A stretch of DNA of 64,000 nt from Bacillus_BD sp963765265 (GCA_963765265.1 CAVXVN010000005.1:597337-661336), one strand, 5' to 3'; shown: positions 29,436 through 39,177, counted from the stretch's first letter. The notes: generated by a model not told the origin, from the letters alone. A program made the numbers and translations.

Positions 29436-30215
29436 TTAACAAAGCCTTTTACTAAATTCATTAATTTTAGAAACTTTGATACCAGACTCTGTTAACGCTG
29501 AGGAAATGTACTTCGCAAAGTCTAATGCATTTTCACCGTCTCCATGAATGCATACAGTGTCTGCAACAATCCTTATATCACTTCCCTGTTGAGTATGGAC
29601 TTTACCTTCTTTCACCATGGTAATGACCTGATTAACAGCTTCTTTATGATTTTTAATAAGTGCATGTGCATCTCGGCGGGAAGTTAAGGAACCATCTTGC
29701 TGATAGGTACGATCAGAAAACACCTCACTTGCAGTGCGCAAACCAATTCTCTTTCCTGCTTTAATTAGTTCTCCTCCTGCTAATCCAAAGAGGATTAATT
29801 CAGGATCTATTTTATAGACAGCTTCAGCAATGGCATCGGATAAAGCGACGTTTTTAGCAGCCATGTTGTAGAGAGCACCATGTGGTTTAACATGCTGAAC
29901 TTTTCCACCTTCTGCTTTTACAAAACCATAGAGGGCACCAATTTGGTAGACAACAATGTCATAAGCCTCTTGAGAGGATAAGGACATCTCTCTTCTGCCA
30001 AAACCAACAAGATCTGCTAAACCGGGATGCGCACCAATACTTACATTTTTTTCTAAAGCAAGTTTAACCGTTGTCCGCATTGTTGCGGGATCCCCTGCAT
30101 GGAATCCACAAGCAATATTGGCCGATGTGATATAATCTAGAATTTCCTCATCATGACCCATTTTATATAATCCAAAACTTTCTCCCATATCACAATTTAA
30201 GTCCACCCTATGCAT
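29436..30215 (-). CDS. pxpA: 5-oxoprolinase subunit A (LamB/YcsF family)
   Basis: A 259-residue subunit of the prokaryotic ATP-dependent 5-oxoprolinase PxpABC, which opens pyroglutamate to glutamate. The diagnostic N-terminus is VDLNCDMGESFG, followed by SANIACGFHAGDP, IGAHPGLADLVGFGRREM, VKPHGALYN and CIHGDGENALDFA. The ATG at 30215 is chosen over the one at 30221 because AGGAGGAATGAAC gives better spacing. It is the last gene of the pxpB-pxpC-pxpA operon, 11 bases after pxpC. The ycsG-like transporter and KipR regulator often found with it are not here. Confidence 0.93.
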   Translation of the reverse strand: MHRVDLNCDMGESFGLYKMGHDEEILDYITSANIACGFHAGDPATMRTTVKLALEKNVSIGAHPGLADLVGFGRREMSLSSQEAYDIVVYQIGALYGFVKAEGGKVQHVKPHGALYNMAAKNVALSDAIAEAVYKIDPELILFGLAGGELIKAGKRIGLRTASEVFSDRTYQQDGSLTSRRDAHALIKNHKEAVNQVITMVKEGKVHTQQGSDIRIVADTVCIHGDGENALDFAKYISSALTESGIKVSKINEFSKRLC

Positions 30216-30226
30216 GTTCATTCCTC

Positions 30227-31228
30227 CTACCTAAATTTATTGTAAATTCCATGTTTGAGTTGATTAATTTTGATTTCTAATTCTAAAAAGAGAAGTTGGG
30301 CTTCTTCGTGAGTGATTTTCGAAAAGTGAATCATATCTCCTGGCTTTGCTTGTGCGATAGAAGATAAATCAACAGTGGCAATTTGACCGATTTTTGGGTA
30401 TCCTCCCGTTGTTTGCCGATCAGCCAAAAGAACAATTGGATTTCCTTCTGCTGGAACTTGAATCGTGCCAAATGAAACAGCCTCAGATATCATTTCTTTA
30501 GCTTGTTCAAGTTCAAGGTGGGGGCCTTGTAATCGATATCCCATTCGATCTGATTGCGTTGTTACCGTAAAAGGTTCAGTAAAAAAGGCTTCTTGGCTTT
30601 TTTTTGTAAAAAGCTGATATTGGAGTCCTTTCATTACTCGAATAGAAGGTTCGCTATGTAAATTAGGTATCAGGTCAGAGGTTACTGTCCAGTCCATTTC
30701 AATAAAGAGCTTGTCCGTTAAATTCTTGTTCAGTTGTAGAATCATTCTTTTCGATAGCTTAGAAGGGGGATCAAACATGATTTGATCTCCTGCAGCTAAA
30801 GATCTTCCTTGATAGCCACCAATTTGGGCTCGTAAATAAGTCGATTTACTTTCCATGATCGTAGGAATGGAAAATCCTCCTGCTACAGACAAATAAGCTC
30901 TACATCCAGAACGAGCTTTGCCAAATCGAAGTTGGGATCCTTTTTTAACAAAAACCGTTCTCCAGGTGCGAATGGAAGTTCCGTTAATTGTAGGAGAAAA
31001 ATCTCCTCCACAAATGGAAATGAGTGAATCTTGTTCGAATTGAATCACGGGTCCTAGTAAAGTGATTTCAATTGTAGGTTTATTTTCTTTGTTACCGACT
31101 AATAAGTTAGCCAGACGATGGGCAAGTGGATCCATTGCGCCACTCGTAATAACGCCATACTTTTGATAACCGTACCTTCCTAAGTCTTGGATACTAGACA
31201 AAAGGCCGGGTTTAATAATCGTTATCAT
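30227..31228 (-). CDS. pxpC: 5-oxoprolinase subunit C (KipA/biotin-dependent carboxyltransferase-like)
   Basis: A 333-residue PxpC/KipA subunit. Family blocks are PGLLSSIQDLGRYGYQKYGV, SGAMDPLAHRLANLLVGN, ICGGDFSPTING, the middle SDRMGYRLQGP, and the C-terminal VLLADRQTTGGYPKIGQI. It overlaps pxpB by four bases and is followed by pxpA, so translation is coupled. In B. subtilis the KipI/KipA pair was first described as KinA inhibitor and antagonist; a KinB-like kinase lies 5 kb away here, but a functional link is only speculation. Confidence 0.92.
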   Translation of the reverse strand: MITIIKPGLLSSIQDLGRYGYQKYGVITSGAMDPLAHRLANLLVGNKENKPTIEITLLGPVIQFEQDSLISICGGDFSPTINGTSIRTWRTVFVKKGSQLRFGKARSGCRAYLSVAGGFSIPTIMESKSTYLRAQIGGYQGRSLAAGDQIMFDPPSKLSKRMILQLNKNLTDKLFIEMDWTVTSDLIPNLHSEPSIRVMKGLQYQLFTKKSQEAFFTEPFTVTTQSDRMGYRLQGPHLELEQAKEMISEAVSFGTIQVPAEGNPIVLLADRQTTGGYPKIGQIATVDLSSIAQAKPGDMIHFSKITHEEAQLLFLELEIKINQLKHGIYNKFR

Positions 31229-31938
31229 CCGTTGTCAGTCTCCCATTCTATATATTCCTGATAGCTGATTGATTTGAATTTTATTTTATCTCCTGCTTTT
31301 AGTAAACTAGGAGAGTCTTCCAATGGGCGAAATAATTTAAGAGGGGTTCGTCCTATAATTTGCCATCCTCCAGGAGTTTCGATCGGATAAATTCCAGTTT
31401 GTTCTCCCGCGATCCCTACAGATCTTTCGGGGATCTTTAACCGAGGAGATTTTCTTCTAGGTGCAGCAATTTTCTTAGACATACCTCCAATATAAGGAAA
31501 CCCAGGGGCGAATCCAATCATAAATACTATATAATCACCAGAGGTGTGAATATCAATGACTTCTTCAGTTGTTAAATTGTTTACTTGTGCTACTATCTCT
31601 AAATCGGGTCCTAATTCTTCTCCGTAGCATACGGGAATAAGAATCGTTTTGGATTCCATTATTTTTCCAGTTGTTAAGCCCAATAATACATTGTTTAATT
31701 GTTCGCAAACAAAATAGTAGGGCAATTGACTACCTTGATTAAGAAGTATGATTTTCATTGGATCATAAAAGATTGTGACGGTTGTAAATGCGGGTATATA
31801 TTCAATCATCCATTCAAAGGGATGATCATCTAAATAAGAGGCTATGATTTGGATTTTTTGGTGGTTGGCCATGTTTATGTCTTCTCCAAGATGGATAAGT
31901 ATGGCTTGATCACCTAATGGGGATAATTGGTAAAACAT
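31225..31938 (-). CDS. pxpB: 5-oxoprolinase subunit B (KipI family)
   Basis: A 237-residue PxpB/KipI subunit and the first gene of the operon. It shows LSPLGDQAILIHLGEDI at the N-terminus, and the C-terminal cyclophilin-like domain contains FMIGFAPGFPYIGG, APRRKSPRLKIPERSVGIAG and TGIYPIETPGGWQIIGRTP. All are strongly conserved. The ATG at 31938 follows AGGAGGTAGAT. Together with PxpC it forms the ATP-dependent phosphorylating half of 5-oxoprolinase. Confidence 0.92.
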   Translation of the reverse strand: MFYQLSPLGDQAILIHLGEDINMANHQKIQIIASYLDDHPFEWMIEYIPAFTTVTIFYDPMKIILLNQGSQLPYYFVCEQLNNVLLGLTTGKIMESKTILIPVCYGEELGPDLEIVAQVNNLTTEEVIDIHTSGDYIVFMIGFAPGFPYIGGMSKKIAAPRRKSPRLKIPERSVGIAGEQTGIYPIETPGGWQIIGRTPLKLFRPLEDSPSLLKAGDKIKFKSISYQEYIEWETDNG

Positions 31939-32206
31939 ATCTACCTCCTAACAAATGAGTGAAGTCAGTATATATCCGCTGTCTAATAAAATGATGCGAA
32001 GATTAATAATAAAGTTTAAGAAACGTGTATAATCGAATAAAGAAGATATTAATATTATAATGAAAATAGCTGATAAAGAATAGTGTATGTAGAACTAAAC
32101 AGTATGAAGCGATAATGATAAGAATTCATTTACTTCAATTTTTACCTTTATTAAGTAAGGATTGAGAGGTTCATATAAGATTGAAAAAACAATTAGGAGA
32201 TAAAAA

Positions 32207-33445
32207 ATGAATAAAAGAGTAGTGATTACAGGGATTGGAGCTGTTACTCCATTAGGAAATGATATTGATGAAACATGGAAAAATATGAAAAAAGGTGTGT
32301 CAGGTATTGCTAAGGCAACAATCATTAATACCGATAAAGTTGATGTGAAACTGGCTGGAGAAGTGAAAGATTTTGCACCTGAGGAATTCATGGATCGTAA
32401 AGAATCCCGAAGAATGGGCCGTTTTAGTCAATTTGCCGTCGCTGCAAGTAAGATGGCTATTCAAGATGCCAATATACATATGGGTGTAAATGCTGATCCA
32501 GAACGTGTTGGGGTATGGATTGGTTCTGGTATTGGCGGGTTAGGAGAATTTGAAGAGCAATATCGGAAGTTTTTGGATAAGGGTCAGAGAAGAGTGAATC
32601 CATTTACGATTCCCATGTTTATACCAGATATGGCTGCAGGGCGAGTGTCCATTGAATTAGGGGCAAAAGGAATCAATAATTGTTCTGTAACCGCATGCGC
32701 ATCTGGTGCCAATTCAATTGGAGATGCTTTTAGAGCGGTTCAAAAAGGCGACGTAGATATTATGGTTGCAGGTGGTACAGAAGCATCCATTACGGAAATG
32801 ACCATTGCGGGATTTTCAAATATGACTGCACTTTCTACAAATCCTGATTCTGGGTCAGCCTGTCGACCTTTTGATAAAAACCGAGATGGGTTTGTCATCG
32901 CAGAAGGTGCAGGTATTATTATTTTAGAAGAATTAGAGCATGCGTTAGCGCGCCAGGCGAAAATATACGGTGAAATCATCGGTTATGCTTCCACTGGCGA
33001 TGCCTACCATATCACTTCACCTGCACCGAATGGAGAAGGTGCTCAGCGTGCAATGATATTAGCCATGGAAGATGCGGACATTTCAACGGAGGAAGTCGAT
33101 TATATTAATGCACATGGAACCTCAACCCCAATAAATGATTTATACGAAACAAAAGCGATAAAAGAGGTGTTCAAAGAGCATGCCTATCATTTAGCCATTA
33201 GTTCTACGAAATCCATGACGGGGCATATGTTAGGAGCAGCTGGGGCAGTTGAAGCGATTGTTTCTTTATTAGCGATTAAAGAAGGCATTATTCCTCCTAC
33301 GATAAACTATGAAACACCGGATGAGGAATTGGATTTGGATTATGTTCCTAACGTGGCAAGGAAGAAGGATGTTCATGTTGTATTATCCAATTCATTAGGT
33401 TTTGGTGGTCACAATGCTACATTGATTTTTAGAAAATTTTCGTAA
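32207..33445 (+). CDS. fabF: Beta-ketoacyl-ACP synthase II (FabF-type)
   Basis: A 412-residue condensing enzyme that extends acyl-ACP with malonyl-ACP in fatty-acid synthesis. The catalytic Cys-His-His triad is intact: cysteine in SVTACASGANSIG (about residue 163), histidine in NAHGTST (about 303) and histidine in MTGHMLGAAG (about 340); GFGGHNAT closes the fold. The start at 32207 follows AGGAGATAAAAA. Main Bacillus fabF genes usually sit behind fabH; this one is solitary, so it could be a second FabF paralogue. No acyl carrier protein gene is nearby. Confidence 0.9.
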   Translation: MNKRVVITGIGAVTPLGNDIDETWKNMKKGVSGIAKATIINTDKVDVKLAGEVKDFAPEEFMDRKESRRMGRFSQFAVAASKMAIQDANIHMGVNADPERVGVWIGSGIGGLGEFEEQYRKFLDKGQRRVNPFTIPMFIPDMAAGRVSIELGAKGINNCSVTACASGANSIGDAFRAVQKGDVDIMVAGGTEASITEMTIAGFSNMTALSTNPDSGSACRPFDKNRDGFVIAEGAGIIILEELEHALARQAKIYGEIIGYASTGDAYHITSPAPNGEGAQRAMILAMEDADISTEEVDYINAHGTSTPINDLYETKAIKEVFKEHAYHLAISSTKSMTGHMLGAAGAVEAIVSLLAIKEGIIPPTINYETPDEELDLDYVPNVARKKDVHVVLSNSLGFGGHNATLIFRKFS

Positions 33446-33540
33446 AGATAAGCTAAGTTGATAAATGTTATAGTTATATTTTTTATGTGAAAATTTATAG
33501 AAGTGCATAGGAATGAAATGCTTGTTATATGGGTTATTTA

Positions 33541-33569
33541 TTGACATAAAAAAATAGATATGTTATTAA
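33541..33569 (+). promoter_or_regulatory. SigA-type promoter of htpG
   Basis: TTGACA (33541-33546), a 17-base spacer and TATTAA (33564-33569). The CIRCE operator starts nine bases later, at or near the expected transcription start. Confidence 0.75.
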
Positions 33570-33577
33570 AATTATAG

Positions 33578-33604
33578 TTAGCACTCTAATATAGAGAGTG
33601 CTAA
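33578..33604 (+). promoter_or_regulatory. CIRCE operator (HrcA binding site) before htpG
   Basis: TTAGCACTC, nine spacer bases, GAGTGCTAA: a perfect match to the CIRCE inverted repeat bound by the HrcA repressor. It overlaps the expected transcript start of htpG, so HrcA should repress htpG here. In B. subtilis htpG is not in the HrcA regulon. Confidence 0.95.
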
Positions 33605-33695
33605 TAAATGAATATTTAGTTAGACTAATCAATCATAATGAATGAACTACAGGAATGGTTGTGGATGTAGTTTAAGTATGGAAGGAGAAATAATA

Positions 33696-35570
33696 ATGGA
33701 AAAGAAACAGTTTCAAGCAGAATCAAAAAGGCTATTAGACATGATGATTAACTCCATATATTCTCAAAAAGAGGTATTTTTAAGAGAATTAATTTCAAAT
33801 GCAAGTGATGCAATCGATAAGATTTATTATAAAGCTTTAACGGATGAACACTTAAGTTTTAATAAAGAAAGTTATTACATAAAAGTGGCTGCCGACAAAG
33901 AAAATCGAACTCTGAAAATCATTGATACAGGTATTGGGATGACAAAAGAGGATCTCGAAAATAACCTGGGAATCATTGCAAAAAGTGGTTCTTTAGCATT
34001 CAAAGGTGAAAATGAATCAAAAGATGGCTATGATATTATCGGCCAATTCGGAGTAGGATTTTATGCAGCGTTTATGGTTGCAGACGTTGTAACCGTCATT
34101 AGTAAGGCATTAGGCAGCGATGAAGCCTATAAATGGGAATCTGAAGGTGCGGACGGCTATACCATTGAGCCATTTGAAAAGGATTCTGTTGGAACAGAAA
34201 TTATTTTAAAAATGAAAGATAATGCTGAAGAAGAGTCCTATGATGAATATCTGGAAGAGTATCACTTGAAAACGATCATCAAAAAATACTCTGATTTTAT
34301 TCGCTATCCAATTAAAATGGATGTGACGGTTAAAAAGCCGAAAGAAGACAGTGAAAATGAATATGTTGATTTTACAGAAGAACAAATTATCAATAGTATG
34401 GTTCCAATCTGGAAGAAAAATAAAAGTGAACTAACTCCAGAAGATTATGAGCAATTTTATATGGAAAAACACTATGGTTACGACAAGCCATTGAAAACAA
34501 TGCATATCAATGTCGACGGAACCATTCGATATAATGCGATTCTTTTTATTCCAGAGAAAACTCCTTTTGATTACTATTCAAAGGATTATGAAAAGGGCTT
34601 AGAGTTGTATTCGAACGGTGTATTAATCATGAGCAAATGTTCAGATTTACTTCCGGATTACTTTAGTTTTGTCAAAGGTATGGTGGACTCTGAGGATTTA
34701 TCATTAAATATTTCCAGAGAAATGCTGCAGCATGATCGTCAATTAAAATTAATTGAAAAAAATATTAACAAAAAAATAAAAAGTGAATTGCAAAGTTTAT
34801 TGAAAAATGAGAGAGAGAAATATGAAGAATTTTATCAATCCTTTGGAAGACAGTTAAAGTATGGGGTTTATAGTGATTTTGGTAGCCATAAAGAAGTATT
34901 GCAAGATCTCATTCTCTTCTATTCATCTAAAGAGAAAAAACTAGTGACCTTAGATGAGTATGTTTCAAGAATGCCAGAAGACCAAAAATTTATTTATTAT
35001 GCTTCTGGAGAATCGAATGAGAGAATCGAAAAACTGCCACAAACTGAAATGGTAGCAGATAAAGGGTATGAAATATTATACTTTACAGATGAGATTGATG
35101 AGTTTGTGATCAGAGTACTCATGAATTATAAAGAAAAAGAATTCAAATCAGTTTCAAGTGGAGACTTAGGGATTGAAGAGGATCAAACAAGTACAGAAGA
35201 AGAGTTAAATGAAAATAAGGATCTTTTTGATTTTATGAAAAAGACCTTATCAGACAAAGTAAAGGATGTTCGCGTTTCAAAAAGATTAAAGTCGCATCCT
35301 GTATGTTTATCAACGGATGGAGAAATTTCGATTGAAATGGAAAAGGTATTGAATGCGATGCCTGATAATCAAAATATTAAGGCTGATAAAGTGTTAGAAA
35401 TTAACGCCCATCATGAGGTATTTCAATCATTAAAAGATGCATTCGAAAAGGATAAAGACAAATTAGCCCTATATACCAATCTATTGTTCAATCAAGCGCT
35501 TCTCATAGAAGGATTACCAATACAAGATCCAGTTGAATTTACAAATGATATTTGCAAAGTCATGATTTAA
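33696..35570 (+). CDS. htpG: Chaperone HtpG (bacterial Hsp90)
   Basis: A 624-residue ATP-dependent molecular chaperone of the cytosol. The N-terminal GHKL ATPase domain has RELISNASDAIDKI, IIDTGIGMT and the lid/phosphate loop GQFGVGFYAAFMV. The middle domain carries YSNGVLIM and LNISREMLQ, including the catalytic arginine. The C-terminal dimerisation domain ends near PVEFTNDI. The ATG at 33696 directly follows GGAAGGAGAAATAAT; the frame is open further upstream, but the extra residues (from 33642) are not part of the family. Promoter and CIRCE lie 90-155 bases upstream, predicting HrcA control. Confidence 0.95.
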   Translation: MEKKQFQAESKRLLDMMINSIYSQKEVFLRELISNASDAIDKIYYKALTDEHLSFNKESYYIKVAADKENRTLKIIDTGIGMTKEDLENNLGIIAKSGSLAFKGENESKDGYDIIGQFGVGFYAAFMVADVVTVISKALGSDEAYKWESEGADGYTIEPFEKDSVGTEIILKMKDNAEEESYDEYLEEYHLKTIIKKYSDFIRYPIKMDVTVKKPKEDSENEYVDFTEEQIINSMVPIWKKNKSELTPEDYEQFYMEKHYGYDKPLKTMHINVDGTIRYNAILFIPEKTPFDYYSKDYEKGLELYSNGVLIMSKCSDLLPDYFSFVKGMVDSEDLSLNISREMLQHDRQLKLIEKNINKKIKSELQSLLKNEREKYEEFYQSFGRQLKYGVYSDFGSHKEVLQDLILFYSSKEKKLVTLDEYVSRMPEDQKFIYYASGESNERIEKLPQTEMVADKGYEILYFTDEIDEFVIRVLMNYKEKEFKSVSSGDLGIEEDQTSTEEELNENKDLFDFMKKTLSDKVKDVRVSKRLKSHPVCLSTDGEISIEMEKVLNAMPDNQNIKADKVLEINAHHEVFQSLKDAFEKDKDKLALYTNLLFNQALLIEGLPIQDPVEFTNDICKVMI

Positions 35571-35608
35571 TTAGAAAAATAAAATCATCTAGCCCTATTG
35601 AATCTATG

Positions 35609-35651
35609 AAAAAAAGACGATGAATCCTTCATAAGGATTCACGTCTTTTTT
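35609..35651. terminator. Bidirectional terminator between htpG and the kinase gene
   Basis: AAAAAAGACG-AT-GAATCC pairs with GGATTC-A-CGTCTTTTTT, usable from both sides. Confidence 0.85.
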
Positions 35652-35668
35652 TAATAAATGAATCGTAT

Positions 35669-36925
35669 TTATTTAAAAATCGGAAGTTTAAGTGTAAAGC
35701 AAGTCCCTTTTCCATATTCACTTGTCACTTTGATCGTTCCATTCATACTTTTTATGATGCTGTAGGATACCATCATCCCTAGTCCTGTACCTTTTTCTTT
35801 TGTTGTAAAGTAGGGTTCACCGAGACGATTTATTTGCTCTTGGGTCATACCTTTTCCTTCATCCCTAATATCAATTTTGATCATACCATCTGTAACGCTT
35901 TGGCAGATTTGAAGATGACCATTATCTGGCATAGATTCAATGCCATTTTTCAAAATATTAATTAGGCATTGTTGGAATTTTTTCTTTTCTCCAATGGCAA
36001 AGTATTGATCTTCCTTAGATAAAGAAAACATTACTTGTACACCATTCATTGTAGCGAGGGGTGTAATAACATTAACCGCATGTTGAATTTCATCTTGAAT
36101 ATTTATTTTTTCTTCTTTTTCAAGTGTGGGTTTGGCAAAGGTTAGATAATCGTTGATTACTTCAGTTGCACGATCCAATTCTTTTAATGCAATCTCTGAA
36201 TATTCCTTTCGTGACTGCGCTGAAATATCTTCAGATAACAATTGAATAAAACCTCTGCTGACCGTAAGCGGATTACGCACCTCATGGGAAATACTTGCAG
36301 CTAGATGCCCCACCATTTGAATTTTCTCTGCTTTAATAAGTTTTTGTAAAACTTGGAAATTGGTCCTGATCACTTCCCATAAAAGGGTTGAAATGACCAT
36401 TCCAATAATATGGATTATAAGATATTTTAGCCAAAAATTATTATTTAAGGGAATGTTAAATAAACTAGTTGTTAAATAATAAGAATTCAGTAAGCATAAA
36501 ACTGTCAGTGAAATACTTATAGCAACTTTTTTCTTAACATTTACTTTTAAATAGTATTTAGATATTAGAGTTGAAATTATGGTTATAAATGTGAAATTGA
36601 TAAGGACAATATAAAAGCCTACACCACCTTGTAAGTAGCGCATCGTGAGCACTAAAAATAATAATGAAAAACCTAATTTATATCCACCATAAAGACATCC
36701 TAAAATAAATGGAATCCAGCGTAAATCCCAAACCAAATCTTTATTAATAGAAACTGGGAATAACATACAAAGAATAAGTGACAACACAGGAAATAAGGCT
36801 ATAACCCACCCTTTTAAATCCTTTAATCGATTTGCATACTGTGCCATGTAAATCATTTGTACTAAAAATAGAGCGAGTAAAATAAATAAGAAGTTGACAA
36901 GCAGACCTTTCGTAATGAAATCCAT
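35669..36925 (-). CDS. KinB-like sporulation sensor histidine kinase
   Basis: A 418-residue membrane kinase. Six hydrophobic segments in residues 1-190 form a 5TM-5TMR-LYT-type sensor with little outside the membrane. The catalytic part follows: H-box SISHEVRNPLTVSRGF (His near 219), N-box INILKNGIESM, G1 DIRDEGKGM, F-box EPYFTTKEKGTGLG. This layout and the HEVRNPLT box are typical of Bacillus sporulation kinase B and its relatives, which feed phosphate into the Spo0F-Spo0B-Spo0A relay. No response regulator is adjacent, which fits a phosphorelay kinase. A kapB gene is not seen. Confidence 0.85.
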   Translation of the reverse strand: MDFITKGLLVNFLFILLALFLVQMIYMAQYANRLKDLKGWVIALFPVLSLILCMLFPVSINKDLVWDLRWIPFILGCLYGGYKLGFSLLFLVLTMRYLQGGVGFYIVLINFTFITIISTLISKYYLKVNVKKKVAISISLTVLCLLNSYYLTTSLFNIPLNNNFWLKYLIIHIIGMVISTLLWEVIRTNFQVLQKLIKAEKIQMVGHLAASISHEVRNPLTVSRGFIQLLSEDISAQSRKEYSEIALKELDRATEVINDYLTFAKPTLEKEEKINIQDEIQHAVNVITPLATMNGVQVMFSLSKEDQYFAIGEKKKFQQCLINILKNGIESMPDNGHLQICQSVTDGMIKIDIRDEGKGMTQEQINRLGEPYFTTKEKGTGLGMMVSYSIIKSMNGTIKVTSEYGKGTCFTLKLPIFK

Positions 36926-37037
36926 GAGTGCACCATACCTTCAGTAATTATGAATAACCTAGATAATATATTAAAATCATAACAAGATCAGTGCGGTAAT
37001 ACTAGTGAAAAATAAAAAGGAATAAGTAAATACTAAA

Positions 37038-37175
37038 CTAGACGAATAACTTGGAAATAAGTCTGAAAATAGTAACGTTCTCCTGCATCACGGGCTAAAC
37101 ATAGGACTCTAACAGAAGACGGAAGATCTTTCGCAATTTGTACTGCGAAGTGGTACGAATCAGATAGACATAAAT
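37038..37175 (-). pseudogene. Possible relic of the C-terminus of a cysteine-synthase-type PLP enzyme
   Basis: On the minus strand, AVQIAKDLPSSVRVLCLARDAGERYY resembles in outline the end of cysteine synthase/cystathionine beta-synthase proteins (hydrophobic helix, AKEL, V-V-x-x-x-x-DxGERYL). No start or active-site part is present. The rest of this 450-base gap shows nothing else. Confidence 0.3.
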
Positions 37176-37383
37176 CGTACTATTTTAGTATGATTTAAAG
37201 TTATTCTATTATACATAGAGCAAAAAGACAATCTGGTTTATAGTGAGGGATAAAGTCTCTACCATTATTTCGTGATATGATGGTATTAGATAAAAAGTGA
37301 GGTTGAACTCGATTTTTCATTTGCCTTTTGGATGAAAATTATTTACTTGACCGTTTCATCCACCTTACTAGAGGAGTAATAAA

Positions 37384-37992
37384 ATGAAGGAATATTATTA
37401 TGATAAATTATTGAATATATCAACAACAGGATATCAGGAGGGATTTAATAAGTCTTTTCATTATCATCGATATGAGCCAACCCCATACAGTGCCTTAGAA
37501 ATATTATTTAATCAATATGAGTGTAAAAGTAGCGATCGAGTGGTTGATTTTGGATGTGGAAAAGGGAGATTAAACTTCTATATTCATTATTTTTTTCATG
37601 CAACAGTTGTAGGAATTGAAATGAATGAAATATTTTATCAAGAAGCCATAGAAAATCTAAATCGATATTTGGGGAAATCACAAAATAAGGAAGAACAGCT
37701 TCATTTTCTTTGCTGTCTGGCGGAAGAGTATCCGATTCACCCTGCAGACAATCGGTTTTATTTTTTTAATCCTTTTTCCATCCAAATCTTTATGAAAGTT
37801 ATCAACAATATTTTGCTTTCGGTGGAAGCTTCAGAGAGAGAGATTGACTTGATTCTATATTATGCGTCGGAGGATTATATTTATTATTTAGAAAATGATA
37901 CTTCTTTTGAATTAAAAGAAGAAATTGTGATACCAGAACTCTATGAACAAAATCCTCATGAAAGATTCTTAATCTACCGGCTAGGGTTATAA
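37384..37992 (+). CDS. SAM-dependent methyltransferase, class I
   Basis: A 202-residue Rossmann-type methyltransferase. Motif I is VVDFGCGKGRLNFY, the acidic end of the second strand is VVGIEMNE, and an NPF motif occurs in RFYFFNPFSIQIF, a position that in N-methyltransferases holds N/D-PP-Y/F. The N-terminal HYHRYEPTPYSAL segment is conserved in related Bacillus proteins. The ATG at 37384 follows AGAGGAGTAATAAA. Substrate not known; no partner gene suggests one. Confidence 0.8.
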   Translation: MKEYYYDKLLNISTTGYQEGFNKSFHYHRYEPTPYSALEILFNQYECKSSDRVVDFGCGKGRLNFYIHYFFHATVVGIEMNEIFYQEAIENLNRYLGKSQNKEEQLHFLCCLAEEYPIHPADNRFYFFNPFSIQIFMKVINNILLSVEASEREIDLILYYASEDYIYYLENDTSFELKEEIVIPELYEQNPHERFLIYRLGL

Positions 37993-38071
37993 GTGGATGA
38001 ATGTTAAATGATATGTATTCCTGTGGTGAAAGGTGTGCTTTACTGTTGAAAAGCATGAGAAACGTAACTAA

Positions 38072-38114
38072 ATAAGCCATAATATACGAATGAACTAGTA
38101 TATTATGGCTTATT
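38072..38114. terminator. Bidirectional terminator
   Basis: AATAAGCCATAATATAC pairs with GTATATTATGGCTTATT, between the methyltransferase and the convergent dioxygenase. Confidence 0.8.
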
Positions 38115-38117
38115 TTA

Positions 38118-39095
38118 TTATTCTTTAACGAAATCGATTGTACTCCTTACGGTATTAATCGGACGAACTAAACTTTCAATTTGTTCACGTTTAGGTTCTA
38201 AGAATGGAGGCAATGATAATTTTTCTCCAAGTGTTTCATAGGGTTCGTCTCCCATAAAGCCAGGACCATCTGTAGCAAATTCAAATAAGATTCCTGGTGC
38301 AACCCTTGCATATAAGGACTCGAAAAAGTGACGATCTACATAACCAGACGTTTGAAAACCAAAGCTTGACATCCTTGTGATCCATTCTTCTAAAACGGAA
38401 CGGTCTTCTACACGTAATGCCGCATGGTGAACGGTACCAAACCCTTGTCTTCCTTGAGGCAGAATCACATTGTGTTCAACGATTACTTGTGCACCATTTC
38501 CTCCTTCACCAACTTCAAATAAATGAAACGATCCTTCTTGATCAATTTCTTTAAATAACAAAACTTTTTCCATCATTTCTTTAAAATAATCAAATTGAGC
38601 GATTCGAACAAAGATTGGTCCTAACCCAGTAATAGCATATTCTAATGGTATGGGTCCTTTTTCCCAAGGTATACCTGAAGCTACACCTTCATTGTTTTCA
38701 TCTGAAATCAATTGATATTGTTGATCATCAAAGTCAACAAAAGAAAGGGTCTTTTTACCAAATTGTTCTTTAATGCCTGTGTGCTTTACTTCTAGTCGAT
38801 CAAAACGTTTTACCCAATAATCTAAGGCAGCATCACTCGGTACACGGAAAGATGTTTTTGAAATTTCATTTGTACCGTGTACACCTTTAGCTATTCCAGG
38901 AAAATCGAAGAAGGTCATATCTGTCCCTGCACCACCTACATCATCTGCAAAAAATAGATGGTAGGTTTGAATATCATCTTGATTAACGGTTTTCTTGACT
39001 AGACGCATTCCCAAAACATAAGTGAAAAATTTGTAGTTCTCTTCCGCACTACTTGTAATAGCTGTTACATGGTGCATTCCTTTTAAATGGTTCAT
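38118..39095 (-). CDS. Ring-cleaving dioxygenase, MhqO/MhqA type (vicinal oxygen chelate fold)
   Basis: A 325-residue glyoxalase/extradiol-dioxygenase-fold protein with two repeated domains (about 1-140 and 150-310). Metal ligands fit a His in GMHHVTAIT, a His in FGTVHHAALRV and a Glu in GILFEFATDGPG. The HHVTAI start and the DGPGF end are the signature of the Bacillus MhqA/MhqE/MhqO proteins, which detoxify hydroquinones and catechols. A candidate MhqR operator lies 80 bases upstream, supporting quinone-responsive control. The exact substrate remains inferred. Confidence 0.88.
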   Translation of the reverse strand: MNHLKGMHHVTAITSSAEENYKFFTYVLGMRLVKKTVNQDDIQTYHLFFADDVGGAGTDMTFFDFPGIAKGVHGTNEISKTSFRVPSDAALDYWVKRFDRLEVKHTGIKEQFGKKTLSFVDFDDQQYQLISDENNEGVASGIPWEKGPIPLEYAITGLGPIFVRIAQFDYFKEMMEKVLLFKEIDQEGSFHLFEVGEGGNGAQVIVEHNVILPQGRQGFGTVHHAALRVEDRSVLEEWITRMSSFGFQTSGYVDRHFFESLYARVAPGILFEFATDGPGFMGDEPYETLGEKLSLPPFLEPKREQIESLVRPINTVRSTIDFVKE

Positions 39096-39177
39096 TTATA
39101 ATTCCTCCTGTAGTTCTCTTTAATTGAGATGATTAGTATAGAGAGTCATAATACTTTACTTTACGTTTAGTTAAAAT

